Below, one piece after another: positions 44,092 to 52,221 of a stretch of DNA of 64,000 bases (its first letter is position 1; each line of letters begins with the position of its first letter). Position numbers and translations under genes: made by a program. The DNA is taken from positions 62,001-126,000 of the forward strand of contig CAYRUH010000001.1 in the NCBI GenBank assembly GCA_964427415.1. Reading direction: 5' to 3'. The notes beneath the pieces are model-generated. The model ran no database searches. It was not told where the DNA came from and worked only from the letters and a program-made list of their open reading frames with translations. This DNA is from Lentisalinibacter sp964427415. GTDB lineage: Bacteria > Pseudomonadota > Gammaproteobacteria > Steroidobacterales > Woeseiaceae.

Positions 44092-46014
44092 TCAGGCCGC
44101 CTTCGACTTGCGACCGCCCTTCTTTTTCACCGGCACTGCGCTGTCGGCCTTCACCCAGGTCTTGAATTCCGGCTGGCGCGGCGGGTTCAGGCCCGTCTCG
44201 CGCTTGCAGCGCTTCTTCAGCTGCTCGATCGTGCCGCCCTTGTCGAACAGCTGGGTGGACCCCCGCTTCTTCGCCATGCGGGCCCGCAGGGCCTTCGTCT
44301 TCTTCTCGTCCACACTCAGATCGGAGTGCAGCACGACACCGTAGCGCTTCGCGCCCTCCACGGTGACCAGGCCGGCATCGACGTCGGCGGCGACCGTCTC
44401 CACGGGACGCTCCAGGGGATCGCCCCAGCCGCCGCCGCCCCAGGTATCGAAGTACAGCAGATCGCCCTCGCGCACCTCGATCCGGTCGCACTTCGAGGGC
44501 AGCAGTTCTTCGCTGCCGTCGGTGCGCATCAGGGCCTTCTGGCTGCGCTGGCCGGGCAGCCCGCCGTTCACGCCCCAGGGATAGGTCAGCCAGCGGTCGT
44601 CGTGGATGGAAATCTCTCCGTCCTCCAGGAAGCGGTAGCCCACCCGCAACGCGTTGCCGCCGCGGTGTAGCCCGGGTCCGCCGCTGTCCCGGATGGTCTC
44701 ATACACGTCGATGCGCAGCGGGAAATAACTCTCCAGGAACTCGTTAGGCACGTTGGTGAAACTCGGCCACAGCGAGTGCCCGTCCGGGCCGTCACCCGAG
44801 GGCTTGCCCGGCACGCCGCCGAAACCGATCTGGTAGAGCTGGTACCACTCACCGTTCTTGTCATAGCCCGAATACATGAAATGGGGGCTGTCGGAGAATC
44901 CGGCGGCGCACAGGAAGTCCGGGTTGCCCTGCCCGAGCAGTCCGCCGAGCACGTCGAAGATGCGGCCCAGCGCGTGGGTGCGGCAGGACAGTGCCGCCGG
45001 CTTCTTCGGCTTCAGCAGGGTGCCCTGTGGGATGCGTACTTCCATCAGGTCGTAGAAACCGTCGTTGAACATGATTTGCGGGTCGAAGACCATGATCATG
45101 TACACACCGCAGAACATCTTGAACATCTCCTCATTCAGGAGGAAGTTCACCGAGCCGATGGACTGTGGATCGGTCCCGTCGAAGTCGAAGATGACCTTGT
45201 CCCCCTCCCGCCACATCGCACAACGGATCTTGTAGGGCCCCATGCCGAGGCCGTCGTCGCAGAGGTAGTCCTCGAACACCTGTTTCTTCGTCGGCACCGT
45301 GTCCTTGATGAGCCTGCCCATCGCCCGCTTGTTACGGTCCAGCAGGTCCTCCAGCGCCGAGTACAGGATGTCGTCGCCGAAGCGGTTGGCCAGCTCGATG
45401 ACCCGCTTCTCCGCCGTGCGCACGGCAGCGACGATCGCGTTGAAATCCGAACGGTTCCAGTGTGGCAGACGGCAGTTGTGCAGGATCAGTTCGAGCACGT
45501 CCTCCTGCAGCACGTCCTTCTTGTAGATCTTCGTCGGCGGCACGCAGATGCCTTCCTCGTAGATCTGTCGCGCGTCGGTCGGCAAGGAACCCGGCACCTT
45601 GCCGCCGATGTCCGTCATGTGGCCGAACATGGCCGAGTAGGCGATCAGACGGCCGTCCTTGAAGATCGGGCGCAGCAGCAGCCAGTCGTTGGCATGGCTG
45701 ACGGCGCCGTTACAGGCGTAGGGATCCGAGGTCAGGAAGATGTCCCCTTCCTCGATCGTGCCGTCATAGGCCTCCTTGAATCCGTGGATGAAGCTGCCGA
45801 ACTGGCCGACGACCATCTTGCCGTCGACGTTGGCGATCATCGGGAACTCGTCGTGCTGCTCCCGGATACCCGGCGACATGGCGGTGCGGAACAGCACCGT
45901 GTCCATCTCCCAGCGCGCGTTCAGCATGGCGTTCTCGATGATGTCGAGCGTGATCGGGTCGATATTCTCGCGCTTGAACTTGCGCGGCTTGGTCTCAACT
46001 AGTCTTGCAGGCAT
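44092..46014 (-). CDS. Hydantoinase/oxoprolinase B-type subunit (HyuB)
   Basis: This 640-residue protein is the HyuB partner of HyuA-type ATP-dependent amidases: N-methylhydantoinase, oxoprolinase, caprolactamase, acetone or acetophenone carboxylase. Seen are the N-terminal DPITLDIIENAMLNARWEMDTVLFRTAMSP, EGDIFLTSDPYACNGAVSHANDWLL and GGPGLHRGGNALRVGY with a Gly-rich tail (FDTWGGGGWGDPLERP). It has an unusual Lys-rich C-terminus (KKKGGRKSKAA). The start is the ATG at 46014 with GGAGGGAG. It forms an operon with hyuA (18-base gap). Confidence 0.92.
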   Translation of the reverse strand: MPARLVETKPRKFKRENIDPITLDIIENAMLNARWEMDTVLFRTAMSPGIREQHDEFPMIANVDGKMVVGQFGSFIHGFKEAYDGTIEEGDIFLTSDPYACNGAVSHANDWLLLRPIFKDGRLIAYSAMFGHMTDIGGKVPGSLPTDARQIYEEGICVPPTKIYKKDVLQEDVLELILHNCRLPHWNRSDFNAIVAAVRTAEKRVIELANRFGDDILYSALEDLLDRNKRAMGRLIKDTVPTKKQVFEDYLCDDGLGMGPYKIRCAMWREGDKVIFDFDGTDPQSIGSVNFLLNEEMFKMFCGVYMIMVFDPQIMFNDGFYDLMEVRIPQGTLLKPKKPAALSCRTHALGRIFDVLGGLLGQGNPDFLCAAGFSDSPHFMYSGYDKNGEWYQLYQIGFGGVPGKPSGDGPDGHSLWPSFTNVPNEFLESYFPLRIDVYETIRDSGGPGLHRGGNALRVGYRFLEDGEISIHDDRWLTYPWGVNGGLPGQRSQKALMRTDGSEELLPSKCDRIEVREGDLLYFDTWGGGGWGDPLERPVETVAADVDAGLVTVEGAKRYGVVLHSDLSVDEKKTKALRARMAKKRGSTQLFDKGGTIEQLKKRCKRETGLNPPRQPEFKTWVKADSAVPVKKKGGRKSKAA

Positions 46015-46032
46015 GTCGTGCTCCCTCCGTAA

Positions 46033-48090
46033 TCATGCATCGGGGCGGATGAGGATGTTGCCGAACTCGTCCACCTTGCCGGTGTGCTCGGGCAGGATCA
46101 GCGTGGTGGAGTCCATCTCCAGCACGATGGCCGGGCCCGGTATCTGGTTGCCCGCCTTCAGTTTCGAGCGGTGATAGAGCCTGGCCTTGCGGTCCTTGCC
46201 GTCCACGTAGACCTCATGCTCGACGATCACCGCCTCCTTCGCGCTCGTGCCACCCTTCTCGATGACCGCCGGTTTCACGGTGGTGGCCTTGCCGTTCACC
46301 ACCGCACGCAGATTCACCAGTTCCTTCTCCTGCTCCAGGGCGAACGTGAAGAGCTGGCGATGCATCTCGTCGAACTGGTCGCCGATGGCATCCAGGCCCT
46401 TCTTCCTGATCTCGTCCAGGTCCACGTCGACGGTGAGCGTCAGCCCCTGGCCCTGATAGCGCAGGTCGGCCTGGTAGGAGATCGTCTGGTCCTTCTTGGC
46501 CACGCCCTCCTTGTCCAGCGTCTTCGAGGCCCTGGCCGCGAGCTGGGTGAATATCTTTTCCAGTCCGGCGGGCGTCGTATTGGAGAAGCGCTTGATGTAG
46601 GTTCGCGCCGCCTCGTTACGCATCCGCGTGGTGGCGTCCCCGTAGGCACAGAGCACGCCCGGGCCCGGCGGGATGATGACCGGCCAGGAGTTCATCAGGC
46701 GGCCGAGCGCGTTCGCGTGCAACGGCCCCGCACCGCCGAAGGCGATGAGGGCAAAATCCCGGGGATCGTACCCCTTCTCCACCGAGACCAGCCGCAGGGC
46801 GCCGAACATGTTCTCGTTGACCACCTTGATGATGCCTTCGGCAGCACGCTTCAGCGGCAGTCCGAGCGCGTCGGCGACCTGCCTGACGGCCTTCTCCGCC
46901 AGATCCCGACGGATCTCCATGTCGCCGCCGAGACGCGCGTCCGTGGGCAGGTAGCCGAGTACCACGTTGGCGTCAGTGACCGTGGGGGCCTCTCCGCCCT
47001 TGTTGTAGGCGGCGGGACCCGGATCGGCGCCGGCACTCTCCGGGCCGACCCGGAGTGCGCCGGTGAGCTCGGGCACATGGGCGATGGAGCCACCGCCGGC
47101 GCCGACCGTGCGCACGTCCACGGAGGAAGCCCGCACCGTCACGTCGCCCACGCTGGTCTCCCTGCGCAGCTGGGCGTAGCCGTTCTCGACCAGTGCCACG
47201 TCCGTCGAGGTGCCGCCCATGTCGAAGGTCAGCAGGTTCGGATAGCCGGCCTGCTTGGCCACCCAGATGGCACCCGAGACGCCGCCCGCGGGGCCGCTCA
47301 TGAGCAGGTTTACCGGGTAGTTTCTGGCCTGTGTCGCCGAGGCCAGGCCGCCGTCGGAGCGCAGCACATGCAGCTGCACTTCCCTGTTCAGGTCCTTGCG
47401 CAGGCTGCGGCGCAGGTTGTTGATGTAGGCGTCCACCTTCGGGCGCACGTAGGAGTTGGCCACCGTCGTGATGGTGCGCTCGTACTCCTGCATCTCCGGC
47501 ACCACCTCGGAAGACAGCGAGACCGGCATTTTCGGGAAGACCTTCTTGGCCACCTTCGCCACCTCTTTCTCATTGGCGGGGTTGGCGTAGGAGTTGATCA
47601 GCGACACCGTCAGCGCTTCCACACCGCGGCCTTTCAGGCGCTTCAGCTCCTTCTCGAGCTTGCCCTTGTCGAGCGATTTGACGACCTGCCCGTCGGCGCC
47701 CATGCGCTCCTCGGCCTCGACCGTCAGGGCCAGCGGCGCGAGCGGCGCGCTCTTGTTGTAGATCACCCAGCCGCCCAGCCCCCCGGGGACAAAGGAGCGG
47801 GCGATCTGCAGCACCTGGCGGTAGCCCTGGGTGGTGACCAGCCCGACCGTGGCGCCCTTGCCCTCCAGGATCGTGTTGGTGGCCACGGTCGTGCCGTGCA
47901 TCACGTGCGTGATCTTCTTCGGATCTATGCCCGCCTCTTTGCAGATCCTGGCGATGCCATTCAGAACACCGATGGAGGAGTCCGCGGGCGTACTCGGGAC
48001 CTTCGCGGTCCAGGTGTCGCCTTTCTTCTCGTCCACGAGCAAGAGATCTGTGAACGTGCCGCCCACGTCCACGCCGAGTCGGTAGGCCAT
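46033..48090 (-). CDS. Hydantoinase/oxoprolinase A-type subunit (HyuA)
   Basis: This 685-residue protein has the HyuA ATP-binding N-terminal domain (LGVDVGGTFTDLLLVDEKKG), the hydantoinase A core with LTFDMGGTSTDVALVENG and GPAGGVSGA, and DPRDFALIAFGGAGPLHAN. With HyuB it would form an ATP-dependent ring-opening or carboxylating enzyme. The substrate is not visible from sequence. The start is the ATG at 48090 with GGGGAAG upstream. Confidence 0.93.
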   Translation of the reverse strand: MAYRLGVDVGGTFTDLLLVDEKKGDTWTAKVPSTPADSSIGVLNGIARICKEAGIDPKKITHVMHGTTVATNTILEGKGATVGLVTTQGYRQVLQIARSFVPGGLGGWVIYNKSAPLAPLALTVEAEERMGADGQVVKSLDKGKLEKELKRLKGRGVEALTVSLINSYANPANEKEVAKVAKKVFPKMPVSLSSEVVPEMQEYERTITTVANSYVRPKVDAYINNLRRSLRKDLNREVQLHVLRSDGGLASATQARNYPVNLLMSGPAGGVSGAIWVAKQAGYPNLLTFDMGGTSTDVALVENGYAQLRRETSVGDVTVRASSVDVRTVGAGGGSIAHVPELTGALRVGPESAGADPGPAAYNKGGEAPTVTDANVVLGYLPTDARLGGDMEIRRDLAEKAVRQVADALGLPLKRAAEGIIKVVNENMFGALRLVSVEKGYDPRDFALIAFGGAGPLHANALGRLMNSWPVIIPPGPGVLCAYGDATTRMRNEAARTYIKRFSNTTPAGLEKIFTQLAARASKTLDKEGVAKKDQTISYQADLRYQGQGLTLTVDVDLDEIRKKGLDAIGDQFDEMHRQLFTFALEQEKELVNLRAVVNGKATTVKPAVIEKGGTSAKEAVIVEHEVYVDGKDRKARLYHRSKLKAGNQIPGPAIVLEMDSTTLILPEHTGKVDEFGNILIRPDA

Positions 48091-48229
48091 GACTTCCCCT
48101 TAAAGGCTTTGCTTCATATCCACCGGTACGCCGCGTTCGCCGTACCACTATCGTATTGATGTCTCTCCCGGAGCCCCGGACAGGATAACCGGAGTCTCGC
48201 GGCATTTCGCGCGGCTCGCAACCGCGTCC

Positions 48230-49156
48230 TCATCCCCCGGCAGCGGTCCACTCTGTGGCGGTCTCCGGGAAGATGCCCGCCTTCGGCAGCATCGCCGGCA
48301 CGCCCCGCCCGAGCTGCTCCTCCAGCCAGTGGCTGGTCTCGATGATCTTCGGCAGCGACACCCCCGTCTCGATACCGGAGCGCTGCAGCATGTAGACCAG
48401 ATCGTCGGTCGGGATGTTACCCGTCGCCGCCGGCGCGAACGGGCAGCCGCCTATGCCACCGATGCTGGCATCGAGTGACGCCACCCCCGCATCGACCGCC
48501 GCCTGCGCGTTGGCGAGCCCCGTGTTGCGCGTGTTGTGCAGATGGCAGCGCAGCGGCAGGCCGGGAACGGCCTCGGCGACGCGGCCGAGCAGGTCGCGAA
48601 CCTGGGAGGGCACAGCGACGCCGATGCTGTCCGCCAGCGCGAGTTCCACCGGTCCGGCTTGCGCCACCCGCTGTACGATCTCGAGCACGCGCTCCGGCGC
48701 GACCTCCCCTTCGAAGGGGCAGCCGAACGCCGAGGAGACCATGATATTGGCGCGGATACCGGCGGCTTGGGCCTGCGCGGCAATCTTCAGCCACGCCTGC
48801 ACGGATTCGTCGCTGCTGACGCCCTGGTTCCGGCGGTTGTAGGTATCGCTGGCCACCACGACCATGCCTACCTCGTCGATGCCGCAGTCACGGGCCCGCT
48901 CGAAACCTCTCCGGTTCAGGACCAGGCCGATATAGGAAACGTCCTCGCGGCGGGGCAACGCTGCCACCAGTTCCTCGGCGCCGGCCATCTGCGGGACTTT
49001 CTTCGGGTTCACGAAACTCGCGACCTCAAGACGGCGTATCCCGGCGTCCACGGCACGGCGGATGAATTCCACTTTCGTGCCGACGGGCAGAACCTCCGGC
49101 TCGGACTGCAGTCCGTCCCGGGGTCCGACTTCGATAATGGAGATACGGCGTTGCAT
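48230..49156 (-). CDS. HMG-CoA lyase-like enzyme (HMGL family)
   Basis: This 308-residue TIM-barrel protein resembles hydroxymethylglutaryl-CoA lyase, which splits HMG-CoA to acetoacetate and acetyl-CoA, or a related citramalyl/2-hydroxyacyl-CoA lyase. Seen are the metal-binding and catalytic motifs EVGPRDGLQSEPE, SFVNPKKVPQMAG, CHLHNTRNTGLAN and the lid motif GGIGGCPFAPAATGNI with the catalytic Cys. It is upstream of hyuA on the same strand (139-base gap) and divergent from the CoA-transferase, with two TTGTATACAA sites between. Confidence 0.93.
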   Translation of the reverse strand: MQRRISIIEVGPRDGLQSEPEVLPVGTKVEFIRRAVDAGIRRLEVASFVNPKKVPQMAGAEELVAALPRREDVSYIGLVLNRRGFERARDCGIDEVGMVVVASDTYNRRNQGVSSDESVQAWLKIAAQAQAAGIRANIMVSSAFGCPFEGEVAPERVLEIVQRVAQAGPVELALADSIGVAVPSQVRDLLGRVAEAVPGLPLRCHLHNTRNTGLANAQAAVDAGVASLDASIGGIGGCPFAPAATGNIPTDDLVYMLQRSGIETGVSLPKIIETSHWLEEQLGRGVPAMLPKAGIFPETATEWTAAGG

Positions 49157-49192
49157 ATGACGTCCATGGTTCGGCCGCTGTAACCCGGTCTA

Positions 49193-49202
49193 TTGTATAC
49201 AA
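49193..49202. promoter_or_regulatory. GntR/FCD-type operator, copy 1
   Basis: TTGTATACAA is a perfect 10-base palindrome, 36 bases from the HMGL-like start. This is the type of site bound by FCD-subfamily GntR regulators. Confidence 0.65.
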
Positions 49203-49255
49203 GTAGGGCAAACAGACAAGGTATTACTGAATAGCCTCACTTGGATCGGCCAAAA

Positions 49256-49265
49256 TTGTATACAC
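49256..49265. promoter_or_regulatory. GntR/FCD-type operator, copy 2
   Basis: TTGTATACAC differs from copy 1 at the last base; both share ATTGTATACA. Centre-to-centre spacing is 63 bp, six helical turns of 10.5 bp, so two dimers would lie on the same DNA face. It is 60 bases from the CoA-transferase start. Confidence 0.62.
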
Positions 49266-49325
49266 TAACCGGATTCATAACAGGCGGCGTCTGCCGCGCC
49301 GCTGCGCGCACTCAGAGGGAGAATC

Positions 49326-50582
49326 ATGGCGAGCGAAACGGGGAATCAGGGCGGGACTTATCATGACGGTCATGACGATGGTGATAGCAACACAGGGCCG
49401 CTGTCCGATCTGCGGGTGATCGAGATGGGCACGCTGCTGGCCGGCCCTTTCTGCGGCCAGCTCATGGGCGATTTCGGCGCGGAGGTGATCAAGATCGAAC
49501 CGCCGGGCCAGGGTGATCCCATGCGTGACTGGGGCCAGGAGAAGGCCCACGGCAAGTCACTGTGGTGGCCCGTGATCGCGCGCAACAAGAAATCCGTCAC
49601 CGTCAACCTGCGGGTCGAGCAAGGCCAGCAGATCGTTCGCGACCTGGTCCGCGAAGCCGATTTCCTGCTGGAGAATTTCCGCCCGGGCACGATGGAGCGC
49701 TGGAACCTCTCCTATGATGAACTGAGGAAGGTCAACCCGGGCCTGATCATGATCCGGGTGTCGGGCTTCGGGCAGACCGGCCCCTACGCCAAGCGGGCCG
49801 GCTTCGGTGCGGTCGGCGAGTCCATGGGCGGACTGCGTTACGTCTGCGGCGACCCGTCCGCGCCACCGAGCCGTGTGGGTATCAGCATCGGGGACTCGCT
49901 GGCCGCCACCTTCGCCACCGTTGGCGCCCTCGCGGCCCTGCATCACCGGGAACGCACCGGAGACGGGCAGGTGGTCGATTCCGCCATCTACGAGGCGGTG
50001 CTGAACATGATGGAATCCCTCGTCACCGAATACGACAAGGCGGGCTACATCCGCGAGCGCCAGGGCTCGATCCTGCCCGGCGTCGCCCCCTCCAACGTCT
50101 ACCCGACAAAAGACCACAAGCTGCTGCTGATCGCTGCAAACCAGGACACCGTATTCCGGCGTCTGGCCGCAGCCATGGGGCAGCCGGAGCTGGCCAAGGA
50201 CGAGCGCTATCACAACCACTCGGCCCGCGGCGCGCACCAGGGGGACCTCGACGAACTGGTGTCCGACTGGACCCGCACCAAGGACCAGAAGGAGCTCATC
50301 GAACTGATGGAGGAGCACGGCATCCCGGCAGGCGGCATCTACCGCGCTCCCGAGATGCTGGAGGATGCCCACTTCCGGGCCCGCCAGGCGATCATCGAGA
50401 CGATGCATCCGGAATTCGGCACACTGAAGATGCAGAATGTGGCGCCCAAGCTCTCCGGCACACCGGGGTCGGTGCGCAGTCCGGGCCCGGCCCTTGGCGA
50501 GCACACCGAGGAGGTCCTGGCCGGCCTGCCCGGCTATGACGCCGAGCGCCTGCAGGCACTCCGCAACGACGGGGTGATCTGA
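49326..50582 (+). CDS. Class III CoA-transferase (CaiB/BaiF family, SUGCT-like)
   Basis: This 418-residue enzyme transfers CoA to a dicarboxylic or branched acid. Seen are LRVIEMGTLLAGPFCGQLMGDFGAEVIKIEPP, ENFRPGTMERWNL, VSGFGQTGPYAKRAGFGAVGE and the catalytic Asp in GISIGDSLAATFATVGALAAL. The overall pattern fits the succinate-hydroxymethylglutarate CoA-transferase group. It begins with a 25-residue acidic, low-complexity extension. It starts an operon with the hydrolase and the VOC gene. Confidence 0.9.
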   Translation: MASETGNQGGTYHDGHDDGDSNTGPLSDLRVIEMGTLLAGPFCGQLMGDFGAEVIKIEPPGQGDPMRDWGQEKAHGKSLWWPVIARNKKSVTVNLRVEQGQQIVRDLVREADFLLENFRPGTMERWNLSYDELRKVNPGLIMIRVSGFGQTGPYAKRAGFGAVGESMGGLRYVCGDPSAPPSRVGISIGDSLAATFATVGALAALHHRERTGDGQVVDSAIYEAVLNMMESLVTEYDKAGYIRERQGSILPGVAPSNVYPTKDHKLLLIAANQDTVFRRLAAAMGQPELAKDERYHNHSARGAHQGDLDELVSDWTRTKDQKELIELMEEHGIPAGGIYRAPEMLEDAHFRARQAIIETMHPEFGTLKMQNVAPKLSGTPGSVRSPGPALGEHTEEVLAGLPGYDAERLQALRNDGVI

Positions 50583-50583
50583 C

Positions 50584-51231
50584 GTGGCGCACGGGCTCGA
50601 GGACGAATACCGCGAGGCCGGCTTCGGCCGGGCGCTGCAGCCGGGTAGCCACCCCGCTCTGCTTATCGTCGATTTCGTCCGCGCCTACCTCGACCCGGAC
50701 TGTCCGCTGTACGCCGGGGTCGAGGATACGCTCGCACAGTGCCGGCAGCTGCTCGCCCGCGCCCGCGCGGCCGGCATCCCGGTGCTGCATACCAACGTGG
50801 CCTTCATGCCCGGCGGCATCGACGGCGGCGTGTTCTACCGCAAGGTGGGGGCGCTGCGCTGCCTGGACCGCGGCTCGCCCTTCGGCGAGTTCGCCGACGG
50901 CCTCGAGCCGCTGGAGGGCGAACCGGTAGTGACCAAGCAGTACGCCAGCGCATTCTTCGGTACTTCGCTCGCCTCGACCCTGACGAGCCTGGGCGTCGAT
51001 ACGGTTTTCATCGCCGGACTGACCACCAGCGGGTGCATCCGCGCCTCCGCCGTGGACGCCGTCCAGCACGGCTTCCTGCCTTTCGTGGTGCGCGAGGCAG
51101 TCGGAGACCGGGACCCGGCACCCCACGAGGCGAATCTGTTCGACCTGCAGGCGAAGTACGCCGAGGTCATCTCCCTCGAAGCCGCCCTCGGGTACCTCGC
51201 CCGGCACCATGCGGAGTCGCAACGGCCGTGA
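50584..51231 (+). CDS. Isochorismatase-fold hydrolase, N-carbamoylsarcosine-amidase-like
   Basis: This 215-residue cysteine hydrolase has the catalytic triad of the family: Asp in LIVDFVRAY, Lys in VVTKQYASAFFGT and Cys in IAGLTTSGCIRASA. The pattern is closest to N-carbamoylsarcosine amidohydrolase and maleamate amidohydrolase. The GTG start lies 1 base after the CoA-transferase stop, and its stop overlaps the VOC start. With hyuAB 2.5 kb away, it could act on a ring-opened N-carbamoyl compound; this is inference. Confidence 0.88.
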   Translation: MAHGLEDEYREAGFGRALQPGSHPALLIVDFVRAYLDPDCPLYAGVEDTLAQCRQLLARARAAGIPVLHTNVAFMPGGIDGGVFYRKVGALRCLDRGSPFGEFADGLEPLEGEPVVTKQYASAFFGTSLASTLTSLGVDTVFIAGLTTSGCIRASAVDAVQHGFLPFVVREAVGDRDPAPHEANLFDLQAKYAEVISLEAALGYLARHHAESQRP

Positions 51232-52097
51232 TCGGACCCATACAGTGCGTCACCGTCACGGTGCCGGACCTCGCTCATGCGGTGCGAACGTACCGGGCCT
51301 ACCTCGGCTACGAGCCATTCCATGAGGAGCGGCTGACGGCCGCACAGGCGGACTATCTGGGAGCCCCGGCCCTCGCCGGCGCGGACGGTGCCTTGCTGAG
51401 ACCGGCCGCTGGCGGCGATTTCTGTTTCCGCTTCATCGCCCAGCCGCTGCCGCCCGGCTACCGTCCCCTGACCACCTGGGGCTGGAACGCCGCCGAACTG
51501 ATCGTCTCGGACGTCGACCGGCTCGCCGCCGAACTCGCGGACTCCCCGTTCCGCATCGTCGGCCCGCCGGAGGACCTGTCTTTCTCCGATGCCATCCGCG
51601 CCATGCAGGTCATCGGGCCGGCGGAAGAAGTGCTCTATCTGACCATGGTCAAGGAGCCGCTACCCGGATTCGACCTGCCGCGGCCGGCCTGCCCCGTGGA
51701 CCGCACGTTCATCGTGATCCTCGGCGGCACGGACATGGCAGCCATGCAGAGGTTTTACCACGGCAGCTTCGGCGTCCCGGAGGCACCCGCCATGGAGGCC
51801 CGGATCTCGGTGCTGTCCCGGGCGCTGGATTTGCCGGCTGACACGATGCACCCCATCGCCGCGATGCCGCTGGCCGGCCGGTGCCTGATCGAAGTGGACG
51901 ACTACCCGGCCGCGACGACGCCACGGGACTGTCCGCCCGGCGGACTGCCGCCGGGTATCGCGATGGTGAGTTTCGCTGCCGACAAGCTGCCGGACGATCT
52001 TCCGGCGGGGCATTTCTCCGCCCCGCCGTACGACGGGGCTCGCAGCGCCCTCACCACCGGCGCGGCGGGCGAACTGGTTGAACTCATCCAGACGTGA
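51228..52097 (+). CDS. VOC (glyoxalase/dioxygenase-like) family protein, two-domain
   Basis: This 289-residue protein has two VOC-type beta-alpha-beta modules: one begins QCVTVTVPDLAHAVRTYRAYLGYEP and the second RTFIVILGGTDMAAMQRFYHGSFGV. The first-strand His that binds metal in canonical glyoxalases is replaced (Gln/Cys in the first module, Ile in the second), so it may be a metal-free or binding protein. The final ELVELIQT keeps a Glu. The start is the GTG at 51228, coupled to the hydrolase (GTGA). Confidence 0.75.
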   Translation: MIGPIQCVTVTVPDLAHAVRTYRAYLGYEPFHEERLTAAQADYLGAPALAGADGALLRPAAGGDFCFRFIAQPLPPGYRPLTTWGWNAAELIVSDVDRLAAELADSPFRIVGPPEDLSFSDAIRAMQVIGPAEEVLYLTMVKEPLPGFDLPRPACPVDRTFIVILGGTDMAAMQRFYHGSFGVPEAPAMEARISVLSRALDLPADTMHPIAAMPLAGRCLIEVDDYPAATTPRDCPPGGLPPGIAMVSFAADKLPDDLPAGHFSAPPYDGARSALTTGAAGELVELIQT

Positions 52098-52192
52098 CCT
52101 TGCCCCGCCTGTCGATCTGGACAGCGCCTCAACAACGGCGGACCCGCCGGCGCAGGACGCGCTGCAACGCACAAAAACGCCGGCAGACACCG

Positions 52193-52198
52193 TATAAT
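52193..52198 (+). promoter_or_regulatory. Consensus -10 element before the acyl-CoA dehydrogenase
   Basis: TATAAT lies 23 bases before the ATG at 52222, with AAGGAG between. No -35 match is clear. It suggests the dehydrogenase has its own promoter, separate from the upstream CoA-transferase operon. Confidence 0.45.
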
Positions 52199-52221
52199 CG
52201 CTTCAATATAAGGAGCTGATC

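Noticed and set aside
46084..48159. Plus-strand open frame of 691 codons opposite hyuA
   Set aside because: It is an antisense shadow; the minus-strand hyuA has all family motifs.
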